Below, one piece after another: positions 53,228-63,627 of a stretch of 64,000 bases of DNA. The position numbers were made by a program, and so were the translations under genes. Origin of the DNA: Paralichthys olivaceus. Taxonomy: Eukaryota > Chordata > Actinopteri > Pleuronectiformes > Paralichthyidae. Within the stretch, counting starts at the first letter, position 1, and each line of letters begins with the position of its first letter. The DNA lies in the NCBI RefSeq assembly GCF_024713975.1, contig NC_091098.1:19871316-19935315 (forward strand). Direction: 5' to 3'. The notes under the pieces were generated by a model. That model was given only the letters and a program-made list of their open reading frames with translations. It was not told where the DNA came from and searched no databases.

Positions 53228-54482
53228 TCTGATTCTGAAGGTTAGATTCCTGACTGTGTTCAGCTGCAGTGTCTATTTTGGGCTTTTAATGGAAAGGTAA
53301 TCATAGCTGTCATAGCTTTCCCTTAGCATGTCAAATGCACCTTTCAGTACTGATTAGGTCGGATTACTTTGGACATAGGGTGGACATCTCAGGTTAGAAA
53401 AGGGTAAAAGGAATATCAGTGTATGTTAGAGTAGAGGACTGATCTAAAATGTTTCATGCAGTGATTGACACCTATGTCAGCCCAGCCATGCTCACCGATG
53501 ATGTCAAACGCTTTGAGATGCTCTCCAGCTGACAGGTACATCTCTGCTGCTGCCTGAGGCTCCTCGCTGCTCACAGCCAAGTCTGCCTGCTTAGTCATCA
53601 GGATCTCAGTGTCCTCTGTCTGCTTCTTTGTCAAACTCCTGAAAACAGAAAACCACGTATTAACATATCAAGTTCGAACTTTAAAACCTCATTAGGAGTG
53701 AAAACAAGTGAGCGATGGAAACAGATAATATCACAATTAGAATCCTCATAATGATCTGGATGGAGAGCAGGAGAAGTCCAGAGCCAGTAAATACATATGG
53801 CCACAAATACATATAAATATACAGCAGCCCCATCAAATACACATATAACCTGATATATAAGCTCAGACAAATACACATGAATCATTTGGGGATATGTCAG
53901 CTACTCCAGCAAAGTAATGGTAATACTGATGATCAAAGTGTTCCTCCACATTTAAACATAATATAGCATGAATTTGTCTCAACTCAAACTGACCCCCCTC
54001 ATCAAAGAGCGGAGGATCGCCTTCTTTCTCTCCATCTGTGTGCAAGTTTTTCTTGTGTTGACCAGGAATACATGGATAAAAGCACAGTGTGTGTGCACTG
54101 ATCCGTTGATGTTTGTGGAGATTGTAGTGATATATGAGGAGATGAAAGACAGATGGTAAAGGGGGATATTTAAACACAGCGCAGGGCCCCAACTTGGCAT
54201 AACTGCACATAATGAAGAAAAACATATGTTCTACATCCCTCAAAACATGCAATGCTTTCTATTTCCAGGTCTTTTTTCGAAAACAAAGGTATTCTGTTGT
54301 CAATCTATGATCTCATCACCTTGGCATTCTCAAACATGCACAGGTCAGTGTTCATGCTCAGGGCTCTCTCTTGTGGTACAAAACAATACCGTGATATTTA
54401 TCATTCACCTGCCACTGGCAACAATAAGCTCTCATTTCTACATTATGACCACTTGTATCACTGTCTTTGTCTTCAGACTAGG

Positions 54483-55310
54483 ACAAGCTGACAACATACT
54501 ACACAACTGAGGTTCCTCCACTGCCAACAAAGAATTGTCATGGAAGGAGAAGATCTTCGAGCCATTATAGCCAACCACAAAACCCTGCATCTTCTACTGG
54601 TGTACTGGGAAATCAATGGCCTTGATGTTAAGGTACCCACTGCCAGAGAAGCACAGCATGTCTTCACACTGGATGATCCAAGCCACACTGTTAGCATTAG
54701 GCTCCTACAGGGAAGAGAGAGGAGACGGTAAAAGGAGGGTAGTGGAGAGCACATGAGTCAAAATGTAATTTGTTCGTAATGCAAATAACTAAACATTCAA
54801 GCATTTTTCAGTTTCAACCCACCACACTGTAATTCTGACATGCATTTTAAATTTTGCCAAGATAAGTCATCCATTTAACGCTCTGTCAGCTCAACTGAAA
54901 AAGCAGTTCTTTACTGATTTGTTGTGAGTGTTGTGCTCGTCCACCACAGACAGTTTTTTGCAGTAAGCGCTCATTTCCAGGCAGCGCACTGATGTTGAGA
55001 GCTTCAGCAGCGTGATGGGGGGGCTGATTATCAACTATCTTCAGGAGCTGCATTATATAAATCTCCTCTTCTTCAGTAGGAAGCGGTTTTATGTCCAAAT
55101 TCCTAGATCGCAGGCTTGTGAGTGTGTGATCCATTTCTGTCATCTTCAGTCATCTAAATTACTTAATGTGTGTAAAATTCTCACAGCTCCCTTCTTCAGC
55201 CCAACTATTAGACCCACTCCGCCTGGAGGACCACCAATTACTTTGATGTATGGAATTAGGGACTCCATCACCCATTCTTTCTCTCTGACACTGGTGAAGG
55301 AAACAAAACA
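54483..55310 (-). pseudogene. ift122: ift122 relic: disabled central exons
   Basis: Segment 55185-55310 reads [20 protein letters not shown] and ends at a GT donor. Segment 54895-55047 starts LLKIVDNQPP, then needs a 1-base shift at the G run (C run on the coding strand) to continue ITLLKLSTSVRCLEMSA, and shifts back before KELLFQ, where the GT donor is missing. Segment 54483-54704 reads [19 protein letters not shown] and hits TAG at 54594-54596 where relatives have Gln; homology resumes right after ([15 protein letters not shown]). Confidence 0.85.
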
Positions 55311-55986
55311 CATGAAACTCTGACTGGTTGTGTATGACCAAATGATTCTGTTTGCATCATTTCACAGTCTGTCAAACTTGTAAATGTCTAACAAATCTTA
55401 GCAGATTGTTCTGTAGAACAGAGCAAGTGTGGTTCGACACCTTAAAGCAACACTGCAGAGATAAACATGATTTGATTAGACACAGACATGCACAGCCCAT
55501 ATGAGCACAGCCTATTTATGAAGTCTAAAAGCTGTGACCATGAAACATGAGCATCTATTGTACAGAGATCTAAAGCACCTCTGTCCCACACAGACAGATT
55601 TAAAAGGCCTCTGTGTTATGGCTGCTCCTCCTCCCTACCAGCCTGTCAAACACACAGAGACAAAAAGCAGAGAGGAACCAAAGAGACACCCAGACTGTGG
55701 ACGTTCCCATTCATTCAATTGTCTTATTTTATCCAGTTTGTTGAGGGTTAGCAAAGGCAAAGACAGACATGTGGAAAAACAGCAATTTCATTATATTATT
55801 GTTTTTCTCCAGGCATTCGGGCAAGTAGTTAATGGCTGAACACTGGTTAATTTGGCTTCCATCATGGTGACATTACTCAAATGTCACAACACTCACCTTT
55901 GCAATCTGTAAAGTTTGTATTGGTGTAAGTAAGAAAGAACAAAAAATCAGAATTTGAAATATAAACATAACTGTAAGAAAGGCTTT

Positions 55987-57974
55987 GTGCATGTCTGAGG
56001 AGTCATCTGAATGAAGCTCACAGATGAGGATCTTCTCAGGCAGATGGATGGTGAGGCGGTCTCTGTAGACGGTGATCTTCTTCCTCAGCTCACGGCACTT
56101 GATCCTCACTGTGTAAAGAAGGAGATGAGCTCAGGGGGATGAGGATTCCTTAACTCGATCATCAAAACTCTCTCCACAAACAGCAGACTGTCTACCCTTT
56201 CAAAAAGGTTATTAAAATACTGTAGCTATGACCCAATTAGCTGAAACTAGGAAATTCATAAATTCATATTTAATCACATAATAATGTTAGTTCAGAAAAC
56301 ACTTTTTCCTTCTGTAAACTTAATCACATTATAAACTATGATGCCTCAAGACACATACAGCTTATTATTTACTGTGGCACTAAAATAAGGCCTCTATGAA
56401 TTTCCTGGTACTGATATAGATACATGAATGTAAAGCACTTTGAGATTTCATCAAGACTAGAAAAGCACTATATAAATACAGACCATGTATAAATACAGAC
56501 CATAAATATCTGTGTCATTATTATTATTATGTTGAAATGTGAGCTTCATATTGTTACTGGTATTTAAAACTCCTTTATAAATAAAGTTATTATTATTATT
56601 ATAGTGTACCTTTTTGTTCTGTGATGAGGTGCTGGACAATGACATCTGTCATGCCATTTCTATAAGCATAACGATCCTTGTAGAGGCCGTGAACTGTACT
56701 GAAGATAAGTTGGTAGCATGCAATGGTCCCATCCTGGCAGCCCAACACCTAGACAGAGAAAATAAAGTAGCAGTACATCCTATTAACACCTCTAAGAAAA
56801 GACTGGCGGTGGGAAAAACATCTACAATGAAGAACTGAGACAATCTGCCAACAACCAATTCTCTATGGTATGCCTCCTCACTTTCACTTACATGCAATGA
56901 AGAGAGAAGCTGTGAAGTTGTTACTGTAAAATGAACTGATGTTTGTATCAGCACAGCTAAAGAAGGGATGTGTTATCAGAACAAATGGAGACTATCATTC
57001 TGAATGTCAGGTCTGAGCTTTATCACTGTTCCTCATTACATTCTCCTTCCTCCTCTCTCACAATGACACACACTATTATTCAAAGGTTGGATAACTTCTC
57101 TACACATATGGCTCCACCATCTGTAGACCTACCACCAAGTTGGAGTCAGGCTTCACCCGGCACGTCCACACCCAGGAATTCTGCTCGCCTATGTTGCCGA
57201 GTCGCACTCCATCTTTAGTGTAGAGGGAGGCCTGTTTATCAGAACCGCCCATGACTATGTATTCACCCTTAGAGAAGTAACTGACGCAACAAGGGTCATA
57301 GGTGAGCGTCCTGTCTTTTCCAATCTGAAACAGACAAAGAGCAAAATGGACATTAAACCATGAATAAATCAAATATATTTATTGTACTGTGGCCTGGGCC
57401 AACACACATCAAAGTCCATAATACACTCAACCACCCCTTTGGGTGTTTGATGAAAAGATAGACAAAAAGAAATTCTTCCTCTGGTTTAAATAGGCTCTAT
57501 TGTATTATTGTTACATTTGCACAACATCATAAGAGTTTCCCAACTCTGTGCATCTGTTTCTTCTCACTGTAGTAAAAAAGTGCCTGACAATTCATAGAAT
57601 TTTTTTTCACTGTGAACAATTCCTGGTGTTGTAATCCAAACAACATGTTAACTTAAACAGATAAGTATGCCGATGATAGTATATGAGCCTAAGGCATAAT
57701 GGCAGCGTAAGGAACCGTGCATATTTGTCTATAATTATGTTACTGCCCACAGGGAATAGGAACAACGAGGACAGTGAGGGGCCATTAAAGCATAGCAGGA
57801 TCACTTCCATTGTACAGTTATGGTTTCAATCTACTCCGACTATTATTTGTACATAGGCACATGGATTCAAGAGTTTTGTGGAGACTTGTGATATTCACCT
57901 GTTTTCCACTAAGCTGATAGAAGGAGAGCTTCTGACCCCAGTCTGCCACAGCCAGAATGTCATTGTGCTCATCC
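55987..57974 (-). pseudogene. ift122: ift122 relic: WD40 exons, still open
   Basis: Segments 57899-57974, 57133-57324, 56610-56748 and about 55987-56108. They read [47 protein letters not shown] and [17 protein letters not shown], colinear with vertebrate IFT122 WD repeats. The first three junctions keep phase and consensus splice sites. The last segment reads to SSDMH and then loses homology with no GT donor at the expected place. Confidence 0.85.
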
Positions 57975-58729
57975 CTGTGTGAACACAACACAATAAACAC
58001 AACAAAATTACTCAAGGTAGAAATACTTGTTGTCAACATACTGTACTAAAGAGGCGCTGGTTGTTCAGATAATGAAGACAGTGTTTATGAAAGCATAGAG
58101 CACCACCCTCCCATTTGATATGACGAATGATCATAATGACTCATATGACATAAGGTCAAGCCCTTTCCTCTCTCTAATAATGGAAAGGTTAATTATATTT
58201 TTTGCATGCTGGGATAAATTATTTTATTTGCTTTAATTAATGTTGTAATTATTAATGTACCTATGCACCTGAGCCCTTGTGCTCAGAAAAATGAACTCTG
58301 TCAAAACATTCATGAGCAAGACACAAAAACCTGGTAGCCAAGTAATAATATTATATCTGATGCATCTTGTCATTGTGTCTCATCACTGCCATCTTTACCT
58401 CTGCACCTTCATCATTTATCATCTTCCTGTCTGAGCTACTCACTTACTACTAAATGAAAACATTAACTTTGCTCCTGGCTCTGGCTCTAAATCATCATGA
58501 GACTCTCTGTCACTGGAACAATCCCACCATTCCCTGGTTGACCACTGCCACCTGCTGGCCCAAAACGGGCTATTCACTAAAAGTGCAGTTTCAGAGAATC
58601 ATTAGGTGAATCTTGGTGAGGTGGTTGGGTGATAGAATAGTCTGTGTTGCAAAGTGAGGGATAGGATTTAATAAATCATTGGAGATATGCCATCAATTTA
58701 TTTTGTTTTACTTAGAAACGTTCTAGGAT

Positions 58730-59305
58730 ATGGACCAGATGGGAGAGGAGGAGCCTCCTATGGATGCTTTATCTTTATCTGAACCCTCTCCTTTCCCGTC
58801 TTGTTTCATATGCTCACGACTCCATTCATCATTTAAGGTACTGGCCATCATTTGTTCACCTGCAATCAAAATAAACCCTTCAACAATACCTTTAACCCCT
58901 CAAACCCTTCATGTGTCACTGGTAGTAGAGGTAGTAGAAGATCCAGATCCTTTAACCACAGAGACAGCAGTAATGGTTGCAGAATGGGCCCAAGGGGGGG
59001 ACAGTGCAGAAAAAGAGGAGGGAATGAGGGAAACAGCAATGGCTGACACACAGAAAAAGTACTTCTCTGATTTGGTGTGGATGGAGGAGAGAGGAAACTT
59101 CGAAGGTCTCTCATCTCTGGAGCTCATGGAAAGCCAATTAGAGATTAGAGTGTTGGGTGAGCGACTTGACCTGTGTGAAAACGATGGAAAAATATCCACA
59201 ATATCAATGGAATTGGTTCTGGTTACTTTTTATTGCTGCCTCTGTCTGCTTCTCCCCATCATCTTTGTTCCTGCACTTCTACAGCTGCACACAGTGAAGT
59301 ATTAG
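58730..59305 (+). CDS. Unexplained 191-codon ORF with hydrophobic C-terminal tail
   Basis: I do not recognise this protein. The ORF starts with an ATG in a favourable context (G at -3 and G at +4), with an in-frame TAG just upstream, and runs 191 codons without an intron. The middle is acidic (EEGMRETAMADTQKK, WMEERGNFEGLSSLEL). Near the end lies a hydrophobic run, MELVLVTFYCCLCLLLPI, continuing to VPALLQL, then only a few residues (HTVKY), the layout of a tail-anchored membrane protein. AATAAA words follow within 50-90 bases but belong to a repetitive AT-rich patch. It could be a real lineage-specific gene, a fragment of an unrecognised gene, or chance. Confidence 0.3.
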   Translation: MDQMGEEEPPMDALSLSEPSPFPSCFICSRLHSSFKVLAIICSPAIKINPSTIPLTPQTLHVSLVVEVVEDPDPLTTETAVMVAEWAQGGDSAEKEEGMRETAMADTQKKYFSDLVWMEERGNFEGLSSLELMESQLEIRVLGERLDLCENDGKISTISMELVLVTFYCCLCLLLPIIFVPALLQLHTVKY

Positions 59306-59344
59306 GCTCACTTAAGTGGGAAAAAAGATTGGATGGAGATTTTC

Positions 59345-59425
59345 AGAATAAAGTCATACATTTATGAGAATAATGTAATATTATGAGAATAAAGTGTAAA
59401 TGTTATTATAATAAAGCTGTAATTT
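59345..59425. repeat. AT-rich repetitive patch with AATAAAG units
   Basis: Three loosely repeated units of the type 'gagaataaagt..taata' in 80 bases. This looks like a low-complexity repeat, so the AATAAA words in it are weak evidence for a poly(A) site. Confidence 0.6.
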
Positions 59426-60846
59426 CAGGGAAATATCAGCCAGTGTCAATGAGGACTATTAATGCTACTGTTAAAGTTTAAGAAAGAACCACAGGGAAAA
59501 AAAATCCTGAAGGATTTTATTAATTGAAGCTCACAATGACGGACAAAATGTGTCACTGTCTTGTTTATTTGTTTGTCTTTGTTGTTTTCCGCTCAATTGA
59601 TTAAATCACTGCTACAATATTGAGCAGATGCCTGAAAACAATGCCTCCGGGCCACAGGCTAACATCGGCATGGAATCATAAAAAGGAAATGTTTAAAAGA
59701 GCTGCTTGTTGTTAAGTCCCTCTGTGCTGCCAAGAAAATCTGCCCCTGCAGTGCTGAGAAAATCCAACTGTGTTTACAATCTACATCTGAAAAATACTTT
59801 ATTTATAACAGACGATTCACACATACAGCGATGAACTCTACTGGAGCCAGAATGACATGTTCATGCAGAGGGAACATTTAACAGTTACCCACAAATAAGA
59901 CAGGAAATAATGAACTCAAAGTATAAACAGTTGAGATATGAATCCAAATACCAGATACAAGGAAAATAACAAGGCCAGGTTCCTGAATCATCTTATAATT
60001 ATGCAGTAATACTACAGTTTTTTGCTTTTATTTAAAAGGTTCCAATCTTCTGACTGGTTGTCCTGTATCATCTGTTAACACGTAGATGAGGTCAGGAGAC
60101 GTCTCCTTACTGTCTCTGGTTACTCCATTGTCACCAGGTAATAATGTTTCTTGTTGTGTGCACTGACCTTAAACTCCACACAGCAGCTTTCTCTTGGTCG
60201 GGGGGGGTAACCTGATTCCCAAGGCAACTGTTGCCACTGCTGAACACTCAGTGAATGCACAGGCAGGCGAAGGTTAAATCTCTAACTTGTACCAGTGCAG
60301 TCATTTGAATTAGTGTTATGATTGAATGTGAACAGACCTGCAACTTTAAGAGGAAAAATAAATCCTGCAGGACAAAGACACAAAGACTGAACTTGTCTGG
60401 TGGACGAACAGAAGAAAAAGACTGGACAACAAAATGCAACTACGTGAGATAACTTTTGTTGTTTCTAATAATGTTGGTAGTGAACAAGCTGTGACTCTGT
60501 TTATCTCAATCTTCATTACCACAGCAGCCATAGCTTCCACACCAGTGTGTGTTCCTCGTGACACAGCTGCTGTCCAGCAGAGTCGCTGCCTGGTGGTCAC
60601 TCCCATGACATTTCCCATCATCTCAGACTCTGCCCGACTGTGGACAAGCAATCAGGTGCTCATAGAGTCTTTGACAGTTCATTGTGTGACTGTCTCATGG
60701 GAAGATGAAAAACAAACAACTTCTATATATCTGACCCCTAGAGTTTTCCAAGACTGAACCCTTTACATCCACCTTCGGTCCATAAACGCATAGTCAGTCT
60801 GGAGACGCCAGCTGTTCACCACCACAACCACCAGAGGACACTGATC

Positions 60847-61993
60847 ATGCAGAGAAGAGAGCACCACAGGTAGGAGCACTCATCACTGTGACTCATGTTT
60901 AACTGAGAATCACCAAAAGAAGACAAGTCACAGAGGCTCAAGATCTAATTCCATTTTGATTTTGCAGAGCTGAGTTTAAAGTCTTGTCATCGATGTGTCA
61001 GGTATCATCAAGTGTGGAGAAAACCCTTTTATGGAAGCAGCAGTGAAAGAGAAGAATACAGGTGAACGTGTGGATACCTTCACTTCTCATGTTGTGTTGA
61101 TGAGTCTTTTTATCCTTTTAATGTGTCCTGCAAATACACTTTAGTGACGAGTCTGTCTTCTTCTGACAGGAGGGAGCTGCGAGAACAGTTAAAGAGGCAG
61201 ATGGAGGAGAAATGTGCGGCACTGAAACTGCAGCTGGTCGGTAAAGTGAAGGAATCAGAGTATTTACGTGAAGTGGACCGTCTCGCCCTGTCCAGTGACA
61301 GAGAGCAAAGGATCCAGCACAGCAAAGCAATGACAGTGTTCAGAGATGAGAACAAGAAGGTGCACTTCCATTTACACATCATACATCCACTGCTCATGCT
61401 TTCATCACCTCCACCAAGGAGGTTATGTTCTCACCCCTGTACGTTCTTTTGTTTGTTTGTTTGCAATCAACAACACACAAAAACCACTGAACAGATGACC
61501 AGGAAACTTAGTGGAAGGATCAGTGGGTCAGCAGAGAACCCGTTAAATCCTGGTGCAGATCTATCAGGATACAGGATTTCTTTCTATTTTCTGCAACATT
61601 GAGAGACATGACATTTTTCAATATTTCACTGTTTCCCCAGAGAATAATTTGTGGATCATGATAAAAAACAATCTGGCACATTTAGGGAAATTACATCTCT
61701 GTGTTTAAAATTTGCTGCAGCTTGACTGAATGGAAGGAGACTGTTGGGCTTGGGTCATTCTAGTTGTGTCTGTGCTGCTCATAGTGTCCAGGAAGAAGCT
61801 CCAGATCCGACATATGAAGGGAGTGAGTTGTGTTGTCTTCCTCGTCTCAGCTGTATGTGTTCTTGTGCTTGTGTGTGTGCAGCTAATGGAGCAGAGCTGG
61901 AGGGACAGAGCACTAACACGCTCCCAGGAGATCCTGAAGGAGAGAGAGCTGCTGCGCCTCAACCCCATTAACTGGAGTGGAACACTGAAATAG
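60847..61993 (+). CDS. Small coiled-coil protein, three exons, unnamed
   Basis: Exons 60847-60869, 61170-61359 and 61883-61993 join in phase with GT-AG borders to give 107 codons, starting MQRREHHRRELREQ and ending NPINWSGTLK. The body is almost entirely charged and helical with heptad-like spacing (LKRQMEEKCAALKLQLVGKV, REVDRLALSSDREQR, LTRSQEILKERELL), so a coiled coil is likely. No signal peptide or membrane segment. The short highly charged helix with a conserved-looking aromatic tail resembles small axonemal proteins, but I cannot name a family and this role is a guess. The first exon is only 23 bases and its assignment rests on phase match; exons 2 and 3 are more certain. A SINE-like repeat occupies most of intron 2. 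Confidence 0.6.
61408..61753 (+). repeat. SINE-like interspersed repeat, copy 4
   Basis: Begins 'cctccaccaaggaggttatg', continues with a 'gtttgtttgtttg' run, 'aaaaccactgaacaga', 'agagaataatttgtggatc' and ends 'ggagactgttggg'. Near full length; it lies in intron 2 of the small coiled-coil gene. Confidence 0.78.
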
Positions 61994-63627
61994 GTTGAAC
62001 ATCAACATCCTGAGTAACAACTACAGGCTTTACTGAGGTACTTGGTTCAGCTGAGTGTCAGATGAAAATGAAAGACAACATACTGTATACAGTGCATGTA
62101 ATTATGAGTGTGATAGTCAGTGACCGAACATAAGAGGGACATTTGTAGGGTTTTATAATCTGCATTAGAGCTGTATTAGAATGTCACTGTATTTCCAGTT
62201 TTACTTTATACAAATTAATTTTAGAATATGGTAAAAATATAAACATAGAACTGCAACAATGTATAACTGTGCTTCTGTTACATGGTCAGACTTGTTTTTT
62301 AAGTTGAGCTTAGTATAAAATGGACGAAGCAGAACCAGAGGTATCGTCTTTCTTATTCTATGCATTCTACCTTGTCGAAACCTGAAGCCTACATTACCCA
62401 CAATGCAACTTGACCTGCAACTGTTGAAAGTTTTTGCATTTCCTTTAATTTATGACAAAACATGCTGTTGAAGAAAACAAATTCCATGAGCTTGAATGTT
62501 TTTTTCCCATTCAGTTTATGCAAAGAGCATACAGTTCTTCACAAAATTAAATTAAACATGAAGAGTTGCAGACTTTTCTTATTAAGCGAAAATCTATAAT
62601 GAACAATGACAGTATGGACAAGTTTGCACCCTCGGGAAAGATACATTTGATGGATGGATGAGAAATGATGCTTCAGGTGCTTTCTAACATAATGCTACAA
62701 TACCTGCTAGAATCACAACTGGACAAATTAAAAATTGCATTGAAATGCACACAAATACACAGAGAAGGTGTCAAGAACAAAATATAATAAACATCATTCC
62801 AATAAATATTGCTTTCAAAATTAAAGGCAACAGAAAATGGCTTACATCATCAAGATTAGAGCTGGTTTTTACCTTAGCACATTCATTCAAATGCTTTAAG
62901 AAGTGGTCAGTGGCAGTAATGTTGGTGATTCAGCAGCTGTCAGACTTTCATGCCAAAGTGAGACAAATTAAACAGTGTAGTACCTTTCATTTCAATTCCT
63001 GTTGTCATGCAGTATTACTGAAAATAATCATTCAGGAAGTGAGGAAATAAAAAAAGCCATTCTGTGAACATAAATAACCAGTGGTTCATAATGGAAACAT
63101 CCCAGAGTTTCTCTTTGGGCTGATTTCTTCATCTAACCACAGGCCCACAGCAAAAAGTGTGGAAACCAACGCGACATTCAAACTATGGGAAAAGCTCTGC
63201 TTCACAGCGGATGATGACTGGAGGTTTCGATTGTGTGGAACAAAGACATTGTTTCTCAAACAACATCGAGGCCAGATGGAAAATCCAAATGCATAATAGG
63301 TTTGAACAATCAGTGGTGGTCTTCATGTCAACCTTGTTCCCAACAAAGTTGAGCTAGGGGATTAAGTTCCTTTACATCAGTGCAGTGTGGCCTTGTCAGT
63401 TCCTCTTCAAGATATATGGCTCCATGGCCTTAATGTCCTCACTTTTTCCTGCATTATCCTATTCATAAACATATATTTCCCCAAGCCCTTTCAAGTAACT
63501 CCCAAAACCCAAATAAATCCCTGAAAGGCAAGCATTGTCGTGATCATTTTCTGCCCCGGTCGAGTGATATTCACTTTTATTGGCTGGTATTCCAAGGTCC
63601 TTTTATTAAATCGAGGCCACAGACAGT
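61994..63627. other. Spacer between the small coiled-coil gene and creld1
   Basis: AT-rich non-coding stretch holding both 3' ends, as the two genes converge. No repeat family or gene was recognised with confidence; the ORFs here are short and lack signal. Confidence 0.65.
63602..63607 (-). terminator. Possible poly(A) signal for creld1
   Basis: AATAAA on the minus strand about 20 bases after the creld1 stop; another lies at 63576-63581. Closeness to the stop makes the first doubtful, and sites further downstream are possible. Confidence 0.25.

Larger units (their letters stand above)
50068..54372 (-). pseudogene. ift122: ift122 relic: TPR-region exons
   Basis: Segments: 54320-54372 (ALSMNTDLCMFENAK), 53472-53638 (ILMTKQADLAV, AAAEMYLSAGEHLKAFDIIG), 52964-53117 ([17 protein letters not shown]), 52154-52254 (frameshifted; VPYAEWLAKNGRFEGAQK), 50260-50400 ([19 protein letters not shown]) and 50068-50146 (DEMLKKFEHFQPLAELYH). 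They match the helical C-terminal half of IFT122. The 53472 exon cannot be joined in frame to the next, since a TGA is created. The block normally preceding 54372 is absent. Confidence 0.83.
46312..57974 (-). pseudogene. ift122: Decayed and 5'-truncated ift122 (intraflagellar transport protein 122)
   Basis: IFT122 is a WD40/TPR subunit of the IFT-A complex that drives retrograde transport in cilia. About 17 segments in the correct order match its C-terminal two thirds, starting at [19 protein letters not shown] and ending at the natural C-terminus. The copy looks non-functional. There is an in-frame TAG at 54594-54596, a frame change at a 7-G run (55017-55023), and a net 2-base loss in exon 52154-52254. 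The acceptor before 50400 is lost, and donors near 54895 and 55987 are lost. Several exons are missing: part of the second WD domain, the 'YQIACLGV' helical block and the 'STNNPLLNN' zinc-binding block. The first WD repeats, about 250 residues, are not found upstream. A Tc1-like element lies inside. Sequencing error could explain single frameshifts but not the combined damage. An intact copy elsewhere is expected because IFT122 is essential. Confidence 0.85.
57975..60846. other. Region with no recognised conserved gene; ift122 5' half expected here but not found
   Basis: I read the minus strand for the missing WD-repeat exons (expected words such as GHKDTVYCVAY or SIRNKNGEEKVKIE) and found none. 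The stretch holds the 191-codon ORF at 58730, an AT-rich array with repeated AATAAAG words at about 59345-59425, and scattered ORFs without family signal. Confidence 0.6.

Noticed and set aside
58866..59199. Minus-strand ORFs opposite the 191-codon ORF, considered as remnants of the ift122 5' end
   Set aside because: No WD-repeat words and no match to the expected residues before [10 protein letters not shown].
60434..60757. 107-codon plus-strand ORF with a hydrophobic stretch, considered as an upstream exon of the small coiled-coil gene
   Set aside because: No donor that joins it in phase to 61170, composition unlike the coiled-coil protein, and an equally long ORF lies on the opposite strand.
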